From assembly GCF_022835695.1 (NCBI RefSeq), contig NZ_BQUV01000003.1, positions 1 to 64,000 on the forward strand: a stretch of 64,000 nt of DNA. Reading direction: 5' to 3'. Within the stretch, counting starts at the first letter, position 1. Each line of letters opens with the position of its first letter. The stretch is from Bradyrhizobium sp. Ce-3. Its GTDB lineage: Bacteria; Pseudomonadota; Alphaproteobacteria; Rhizobiales; Xanthobacteraceae. The notes below the pieces were generated by a model. That model made no database searches. It had not been told where the DNA came from and saw only the letters and a list, made by a program, of their open reading frames with translations. Both the position numbers and the translations under genes were made by a program. Below are positions 58,959-64,000 of this stretch, piece after piece.

Positions 58959-59180
58959 CTACGTCGGACGTTTGCGGCACAGCGAGCATCGCGCTACGGG
59001 TTCGGCGGAGGGCATGGCATCGTCCAGCAACAGAAAGTGCACGCAGCCTTCGACCGCTTGCGACGAACGGGCAAATTGCTCGGCGAGCTCGAGAATGATG
59101 GCGCGCTTGTCCGGCTCCATGATGCAGTAGAACGCCAATGCGAGCCTCAGTGCGTCCTTGTCGTCGGGGCGGCCGAGCAT
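58959..59180 (-). CDS. Small hypothetical protein
   Basis: A 73-residue cytoplasmic protein whose ATG directly follows the stop of the upstream gene (TGAATG). Its helical centre (ALRLALAFYCIMEPDKRAII, then LELAEQFARSS) and the C-terminal CSLCRKRP with two cysteines look like a small folded unit. No domain is recognised. Tight coupling to the 112-residue protein suggests the two work together. It converges with the L,D-transpeptidase gene. Confidence 0.65.
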   Translation of the reverse strand: MLGRPDDKDALRLALAFYCIMEPDKRAIILELAEQFARSSQAVEGCVHFLLLDDAMPSAEPVARCSLCRKRPT

Positions 59181-59519
59181 TCAATCGTCCGCTGGCGTCG
59201 TTGCTTGATGAGCGGTGAAGGTCACCTTCGACAGCACCTCGATCGTCGCCGATGCCTTCTCGAATGCCGTGATGAAATCCTGGCGCGACACCCACAGTCT
59301 TTCGAGCAGCCCTTGCCGGGACCCAGCGGCAGCGTGCCGCTCGATCAGCTCTTCGATCGCGACCGTGATTTCGAGGATCGTGCCGATCTGACGCCGCACC
59401 GCCCGGCAGGCTGAAAGGGCGGCAGCGGGGTCTGCTTTCGATTGGCGTCCTGATGCTTCGCTTTCCCCGACGTCACCGATGCGATTGCGGAACTGCTGGA
59501 GGTCGATGATGCGTCCCAT
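59181..59519 (-). CDS. Small hypothetical protein (coupled pair)
   Basis: A 112-residue soluble protein. Its second half is strongly helical and heptad-like (RRQIGTILEITVAIEELIER, later FITAFEKASATIEVL). The N-terminus MGRIIDLQQFRNR is typical of small cytoplasmic regulators in rhizobia, but no family is certain. It is immediately followed by the 73-residue gene with no spacing. Both belong to a group of small proteins near a PAS-LuxR gene on the same strand, about 210 bases downstream of it. Confidence 0.68.
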   Translation of the reverse strand: MGRIIDLQQFRNRIGDVGESEASGRQSKADPAAALSACRAVRRQIGTILEITVAIEELIERHAAAGSRQGLLERLWVSRQDFITAFEKASATIEVLSKVTFTAHQATTPADD

Positions 59520-59730
59520 TCAGAGTGGACCTCGCTGGCAACGGAGCATAACGCCACGGCAATGCTCTGCATCGGCCTATATCCCGAACGCCGGGTCGCA
59601 ATCGATTTCAAGAGAAAGGCTCGAAGCCGTTCGCAGAATCGGAAACACCGTCGCAAGCTTAATCGCTCGCCTGCGCAATTCACCTCGTAACTTTACTAGT
59701 TTTGAACCCGTCACGCGGTTGGTGTTGCTG

Positions 59731-60435
59731 CTAGAGCAAGTTCAGACGAATGGCGATGGTCGCGGCGTGCACCTTGTTCGTCGCATTCAGCTTGCGCGTT
59801 GCGTTGCGCAGATGGAATTCAACTGTTCTGGCGCTTCTGCCTATAGTTGCTGCGGTTTCTGCAGCGGTCTTGCCAGCGCTGACCCATCTCAAGCACTCCC
59901 GTTCCTTGTCGGTGAGCTCGATTTCTCCACCTCCGCTGCCGGTAACGGTCACGGCGTTTCGAGTGGGGGCCGGTTCTTTCTGAGCCTCGGACGATTGCGA
60001 GGCCTGCCCGGCTTCGGGCGTGCGAAACTCGGTAATGTCGGTCACGCAGCCGATCGCGCGGCGGTGATGGCTGGAGGAATCCCGGATCAGACAGGCGACC
60101 GAGCGGAGCCAGCGGATCTCTCCGGACGGACGCACAATCCTGAACTCGACCCGGTAGTGTTCATTTTTCGCCAGCAGCTCAGATACTTCGGCGTCATCGA
60201 TTCTTGTCGCGATCTCCAGATCGTCGGGATGAATATAGGGTTTGAAGGCTTCGATCGAAGTGATCGGGTGTGTCGCCTGAGCCAGGCCCAAGATCTCGTA
60301 CCAGCGCTCGTTGCAGAACAGAATGTCGGCATCGATATCGTAGTCCCAGAGGCCGACACCCATCGCCTTGAACGAGAGCGAGAGGCGCTCATACTCGAGT
60401 TGATCGATTGCGCTTCCCTTGGTCGGCTTCCGCAT
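59731..60435 (-). CDS. PAS-domain LuxR-type transcriptional regulator
   Basis: A 234-residue regulator. Residues ~20-135 form a PAS/PAC sensory domain (MGVGLWDYDIDADILFCNER, later RAIGCVTDITEF). After a linker rich in Gln/Ser/Pro, residues ~170-230 form a LuxR-type helix-turn-helix (LTDKERECLRWVSAGKTAAE and RTVEFHLRNATRKLN). No receiver domain is present, so a ligand or a redox state is sensed directly. The ATG at 60435 has GAGG upstream; the frame continues upstream without coding character. A perfect 22-bp palindrome lies 97 bases before the start and may be its operator. Confidence 0.85.
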   Translation of the reverse strand: MRKPTKGSAIDQLEYERLSLSFKAMGVGLWDYDIDADILFCNERWYEILGLAQATHPITSIEAFKPYIHPDDLEIATRIDDAEVSELLAKNEHYRVEFRIVRPSGEIRWLRSVACLIRDSSSHHRRAIGCVTDITEFRTPEAGQASQSSEAQKEPAPTRNAVTVTGSGGGEIELTDKERECLRWVSAGKTAAETAATIGRSARTVEFHLRNATRKLNATNKVHAATIAIRLNLL

Positions 60436-60531
60436 TGTGCTTGGCCTCAACGCTCCGTTGACCTGCGAATGCACTCTTGCGCTTCTTCTCGTCGTGGCTC
60501 GAGCCGGCATCGACTCGTCGCGATTTGGCTG

Positions 60532-60553
60532 ACTTGCAAATCGATTTGCAAGT
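60532..60553. promoter_or_regulatory. Perfect 22-bp palindrome upstream of the PAS-LuxR gene
   Basis: ACTTGCAAATC followed directly by its complement GATTTGCAAGT. There is no spacer and no mismatch, which is unusual by chance. It is 97 bases upstream of the regulator gene and about 300 bases before the divergent hydrolase gene. It could be an operator for the LuxR-type protein. The rest of 60436-60849 shows no gene. Confidence 0.55.
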
Positions 60554-60849
60554 GCCGAGTGGCCGGCATCGCGAGTTGGTGCCACCGACATCGACAGGTT
60601 TGCACAAGGTGCGTCCCCGATGCGCCGGTCAAGCGATCGGACGCGTTGCAGAGATAAGAGCCAGATGGGGCTCTGACCCCCAGCCTTCATCAGGAAGATT
60701 TCGGATCGTTTCCGCGCAGCCGCCAACGCCCGGTTTGGCGAGCACCTCAACAGCCGGCGCAACCCCGCAAGGCAGAAGTGATGATTTCACGCTCTGGCAT
60801 GGGAAACTTTGGTATGCCAGTATCTCGCGTAAACCCGCGGGAGGTCAGC

Positions 60850-61653
60850 ATGCGAACAAGAAGAACGAACATGATGGGAGCGCTTTGCGCCCTCGCAATG
60901 GTTGCGAGCGCACACGCGGCGGTCAAGGAGGAGCCGGTCACCTACACCGACGGCGAGACCACGATGAAGGGCTTCGTGGTCTATGACGACGCCACCCAGG
61001 CCAAGCGGCCCGGCATCGTTATGGTGCATGAATGGTGGGGCATCACCAAGCATATTCACGACGAGGCGCGGAAGTTCGCGGAGCAGGGCTACGTCGCGTT
61101 CATCGCGGATATGTACGGCGACGCCAAGACCGCCGACAACCCGAAGGACGCCGGCGCGCTGGCGGGGTCGGTGATGAAGGACCCGAAGGTGATGGAACAG
61201 CGCTTCAACGCCGCGCGCGAGCAACTCGCCAAGCAGGCCGCGGTCAATCCGCAGCGGATCGGCGCCGTTGGTTACTGCTTCGGCGGCGCGGTGGTGCTGA
61301 ACATGGCGCGCACCGGCGCCGATCTCGCCGCCGTCGCGGGCTTCCACGCCTCGCTCGGTCTCAACACCCCCGCTCCGGCGCCGGGTACCGTCAAGGCGAA
61401 GATCCTGATCCTGAACGGCGCCGACGACCCGTTCGTGAAGCGCGAGCAGTATGATGCGCTGAAGAAGGATTTCGACGCCGCGAAGGCCGACTATCGGATC
61501 GTCGAGTATCCCGGCGCGGTGCACGCGTTCACCAACCCGGAAGCCACCGAGCTCGGCAAGAAGTTCAATCTGCCGCTCAGATACGACGCCAAGGCCGATC
61601 AGGAAGCGAAGGCCGAAGCGGCCAGGCTGTTTGCCGCAAACCTCAAGAAATAA
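60850..61653 (+). CDS. Exported dienelactone-hydrolase-family protein
   Basis: A 267-residue hydrolase. A signal peptide (MMGALCALAMVASAHAAV) is cut near residue 22, so it is probably periplasmic, unlike classical cytoplasmic dienelactone hydrolases. The nucleophile is a cysteine in GAVGYCFGGAVVL near residue 145. The acid is in LNGADDPFVKREQ and the histidine in YPGAVHAFTNPE. HEWWGITKHIHDEARKFAEQ is the typical early segment. The ATG at 60850 has GGGAGG upstream. A clear terminator hairpin follows the stop. The substrate is unknown; periplasmic DLH-like proteins are widespread. Confidence 0.87.
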   Translation: MRTRRTNMMGALCALAMVASAHAAVKEEPVTYTDGETTMKGFVVYDDATQAKRPGIVMVHEWWGITKHIHDEARKFAEQGYVAFIADMYGDAKTADNPKDAGALAGSVMKDPKVMEQRFNAAREQLAKQAAVNPQRIGAVGYCFGGAVVLNMARTGADLAAVAGFHASLGLNTPAPAPGTVKAKILILNGADDPFVKREQYDALKKDFDAAKADYRIVEYPGAVHAFTNPEATELGKKFNLPLRYDAKADQEAKAEAARLFAANLKK

Positions 61654-61655
61654 GC

Positions 61656-61684
61656 AAAAGGGCCACCACCGCGGTGGCCCTTTT
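61656..61684 (+). terminator. Rho-independent-type terminator
   Basis: The stem aaaagggccacc / ggtggccctttt has 12 paired bases around a short loop, ending in a run of T. It starts three bases after the hydrolase stop codon. Confidence 0.85.
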
Positions 61685-61858
61685 CATCCGTGGCCGGGTT
61701 AGTTGCGGAGGAGCGCCTCGCGCCGGCACGCTCGCGCCTTGAAGCCATGCGGAGGACGCAGCCGGCCGCGCGGACGCTGGCCGGCTCGCACGGTTGCCAT
61801 GCGCTGCCGCCCGGCCGATGATGCGCAAAACGGATCTAATCCGATCGAGAGGGAGCGA

Positions 61859-63523
61859 ATGCGCGGGCGCCGTGTGCTGATGGAATCGTTCGTGTCGCAC
61901 GGCGTGCGCCACATCTTCGGCAATCCCGGCACGACGGAAACGCCGTTGCTTGACAGCCTGCCGGCATTTCCGCAACTCGACTACATCATGGCGCTGCACG
62001 AAGGCGTCGCCGTCAGCGCCGCCAGCTTTTACGCGCAGGCATCGGGACGCGTTACCGTCGCCAATCTGCACGTCGCGCCCGGCCTCGGCAACGGCATCGG
62101 CTCGCTTTACGGCGCGCTGAAGGCAGGTTCGCCCGTGGTCGCAACGGCCGGCCAGCAGGACACGCGGATGCGGCTCAACAATCCGCTGCTCGGCCATGAC
62201 CTCGTCGCGATGGCGGCACCGGTGACCAAGTGGAGCGTGCAGATCGAGCGTGCCGACGAGATCGCGCCGATCATGCGCCGGGCCTTCAAGGTGGCGACCG
62301 ATGCGCCGCAAGGGCCGGTGTTCGTGTCGCTGCCGATCGACGTCCTGGAGCAGGAGACCGCGGTGGATGCGTCGGCGCCGGATCGTCTGTGGCGCGCGAC
62401 GCGCCCCGATCCGGTCGGCATCGACGCACTGGTCGCGCTGCTCCTCAAGGCGAACAATCCGGCCATCATCGCCGGCGACGACGTGGCGCGATCGGGCGGC
62501 GAGCAGGCGCTGGTGGCGCTTGTGGAGGCGATCGGCGCCACCGTGTGGTTCGAAGGGCTGCGCCATCACGCGCCGTTCCCGACCAGCCATCCGAGCTATC
62601 GGCAGTCGCTCCCGGGCGACGCCCGGCAGGTGCGCAAGGCGCTCGGCGAGACCGATCTCGTGCTGCTGGTCGGCGGTCCCTTCTTCGAGGATATCTGGTT
62701 TGCGCCCGGCGGCCACATTCCCGACGGTGCGTCCCTGCTGCAGATCGAGGCTTCGGCCGAACGTCTTGCGCTCAACAACCGGCTCGATGCCGGCATCGTC
62801 GGCGACATCGCGATCAGCATCAGTGCATTGACGGACGCGTTGCACGCCAAGGCTGGCGCGGACTTCAAGCAAGCCGCACAAAATCGCAATGCGCGGCTTG
62901 GCGAAGTGCAGGCGAAAGAAAAGGAAGCCTATCGCGCGCGGGTCGAGAAGAGCTGGAATCGCGAACCGAGTTCGATGCCGCGCGTCACCGCGGAACTGCG
63001 CCGCGGCCTGCCCGACAATGTCGTGATCGTCGATGAAAGCATCACGGCGAGCCTCGATCTCGCGCGCGCCTTCGACTATCGCGGCTTCGGTGATTATTTC
63101 GGCGGTCGTGGCGGCGGCATCGGCCAGGGCCTGGCCGGTGCGATCGGCGTCAAGGTCGCGATGCCGGATCGTCCGGTCGTCGCCATTTCCGGCGACGGCT
63201 CGGCGATGTATGCGATTCAGGCGCTGTGGACCGCCGCGCACCACAGGCTTGCGATCGTGTTCGTCGTGCTGGCGAACCGCGAATACCGCATCCTCAAGCA
63301 CAATGTGGACGTCTGGCGGCAGAATTTCGAAGCCGGCACCCAGCATCCCTATCAGAACATGGATATCACCGGCCCCGCGCTCGACTTCGTGCATCTCGCG
63401 GCCGGCATGGGCGTCGAGGCCGTGAGGGTCGAGAAGGCCGACGACATCGCCGGCACCGTCGCAAAGGCCGTGGCGGCTCAGCGGCCGTATCTCGTCGAGA
63501 TCGCGATCGAAGGCAAGCGCTGA
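61859..63523 (+). CDS. ThDP-dependent enzyme (benzoylformate decarboxylase / acetolactate synthase-like)
   Basis: A 554-residue thiamine diphosphate enzyme. The N-terminal domain has HIFGNPGTTETPLLDSLP and the activating glutamate in MALHEGVAVSAASFYAQASG. The ThDP motif GDGSAMYAIQALWTAAHHRL (G-D-G ... ending in N) is near residue 442. The C-terminal AIVFVVLANREYRILKHNVD is typical for the benzoylformate decarboxylase branch. No regulatory subunit of acetolactate synthase is adjacent. GGGAG precedes the ATG. An SDR gene follows after 16 bases, so a 2-oxoacid or 2-hydroxy-acid pathway (for example mandelate/benzoylformate) is plausible but not shown. Confidence 0.85.
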   Translation: MRGRRVLMESFVSHGVRHIFGNPGTTETPLLDSLPAFPQLDYIMALHEGVAVSAASFYAQASGRVTVANLHVAPGLGNGIGSLYGALKAGSPVVATAGQQDTRMRLNNPLLGHDLVAMAAPVTKWSVQIERADEIAPIMRRAFKVATDAPQGPVFVSLPIDVLEQETAVDASAPDRLWRATRPDPVGIDALVALLLKANNPAIIAGDDVARSGGEQALVALVEAIGATVWFEGLRHHAPFPTSHPSYRQSLPGDARQVRKALGETDLVLLVGGPFFEDIWFAPGGHIPDGASLLQIEASAERLALNNRLDAGIVGDIAISISALTDALHAKAGADFKQAAQNRNARLGEVQAKEKEAYRARVEKSWNREPSSMPRVTAELRRGLPDNVVIVDESITASLDLARAFDYRGFGDYFGGRGGGIGQGLAGAIGVKVAMPDRPVVAISGDGSAMYAIQALWTAAHHRLAIVFVVLANREYRILKHNVDVWRQNFEAGTQHPYQNMDITGPALDFVHLAAGMGVEAVRVEKADDIAGTVAKAVAAQRPYLVEIAIEGKR

Positions 63524-63539
63524 TCACCGGAGCAGTTTC

Positions 63540-64000
63540 ATGACAGGCATTCTGGACGGCAAGGCGGCATTGGTGACCGGCGGCGGCTCGGGCATCGGCC
63601 GGGCAACTGCGATTGCGATGGCGCGCGAAGGCGCGCGTGTGGCGGTCTCCGACCTCTCGAAGGACGGCATCGACGAGACGGTCGCGTTGATCAATGCCGC
63701 CGGCGGCCAGTCGATCGCGATCCGGGGCGACGTCACCGACGAGGCCGATGTCGCGAACATGGTGGCGCGCACGGTGTCGGCATTCGGCCGCATCGATTGT
63801 GCGTTCAACAATGCCGGCGTCGCAGGGCGCTCCGTCGGCCCGCCGGGCCAGCGCATTCATGAACTGACGCAGTCCTCGGTCGCGAAGATGTTCTCGGTGA
63901 ACCTGATGGGCGTGTTCCTGTGCCTCAAATACGAGGTCGCACAGATGCTCAAGCAGGGCGGAGGCGGCGCCATCGTCAACACGGCCTCGATCGCAGGCCT
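63540..64000 (+). CDS. SDR family oxidoreductase (cut by window end)
   Basis: The first 153 residues of a short-chain dehydrogenase/reductase. The nucleotide motif TGGGSGIGRATAIAMAREG is near residue 14, aspartate in VAVSDLSKDG favours NAD, and AFNNAGVAG and NTASIAG are conserved later. The active-site tyrosine lies beyond the window. The ATG follows GGAG by seven bases. It is 16 bases downstream of the ThDP enzyme, so the two probably belong to one operon. Substrate unknown. Confidence 0.88.
   Translation, partial: MTGILDGKAALVTGGGSGIGRATAIAMAREGARVAVSDLSKDGIDETVALINAAGGQSIAIRGDVTDEADVANMVARTVSAFGRIDCAFNNAGVAGRSVGPPGQRIHELTQSSVAKMFSVNLMGVFLCLKYEVAQMLKQGGGGAIVNTASIAG

Noticed and set aside
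1-64000. tRNA, rRNA and riboswitch search by eye
   Set aside because: No cloverleaf with a TTCGANTC-type arm next to a matching acceptor stem, no rRNA-like stretch, and no recognisable riboswitch core was found. A covariance-model search would be needed to be certain.

Overview
The window looks like a chromosomal segment of a high-GC alphaproteobacterium, most likely of the Bradyrhizobium/Rhodopseudomonas group. This is inferred from the strong G/C third-position bias, the dispersed palindromic repeats between genes (a 'CCATAACCAC' family, a 'cccggat-gcagcgaagcg' family and a 'gtcattgcgaggagcgaag' element), the density of ABC and aromatic-acid catabolic genes, and the many small exported proteins. 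No rRNA, tRNA, prophage, transposase or CRISPR array was seen. Most of the window is ordinary metabolic chromosome, with about 64 protein genes in short operons.

Layout. 0.3-9.8 kb: a conserved hypothetical gene, aspartase, a membrane-anchored di-heme cytochrome c, an alpha/beta hydrolase, an Asp/Glu/hydantoin racemase, a ketopantoate-reductase/SDR pair and an enoyl-CoA hydratase. 9.8-15.1 kb: a LysR regulator divergent from an FAD oxidoreductase and a complete NMT1-type ABC importer. 15.2-21.85 kb: an aromatic-acid block converging on gentisate, with gentisate 1,2-dioxygenase, a zeta-class GST isomerase, a MarR regulator, a 3-hydroxybenzoate 6-hydroxylase-like enzyme, and a salicylyl-CoA 5-hydroxylase-like enzyme overlapping a benzoate-CoA-ligase-like enzyme. 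The same 18-bp near-palindrome lies in front of both arms, so one MarR protein probably controls them. 21.9-27.9 kb: three small exported cysteine-rich proteins, then an RND efflux adaptor and pump.

28-46 kb: an NADPH quinone-oxidoreductase-type enzyme; a dicarboxylate symporter paired with an orphan periplasmic binding protein; a cluster of small genes with a receiver-only response regulator and an ATP-grasp enzyme; ferredoxin-NADP reductase; a patatin gene with an apparent frameshift; a glutamate-synthase-like FMN enzyme; a class A flavin monooxygenase; a protein that fuses an Omp31-type barrel to an OprB-type porin; and a divergent Nramp-family transporter near a CsoR/RcnR-family repressor with a striking double palindrome at its promoter. 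46-51.4 kb: creatininase divergent from an overlapping operon of NMT1-type ABC importer, 2-hydroxyacid dehydrogenase and a double-domain AprI/Inh protease-inhibitor-like protein. 51.6-53.7 kb: two YciI/DGPF proteins followed by an ECF42-like sigma factor.

53.8-64 kb: a frameshifted small gene; a translationally coupled zinc-metallopeptidase/ATP-grasp ligase pair, which is the best candidate here for an undescribed system; small exported proteins; a membrane cyclic-nucleotide-binding protein; an L,D-transpeptidase; two coupled small proteins; a PAS-LuxR regulator preceded by a perfect 22-bp palindrome; a secreted dienelactone-hydrolase-like enzyme with a clear terminator; a benzoylformate-decarboxylase/acetolactate-synthase-like ThDP enzyme; and the start of an SDR gene cut by the window end. 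All functions are read from sequence patterns and family knowledge; no database search was run.
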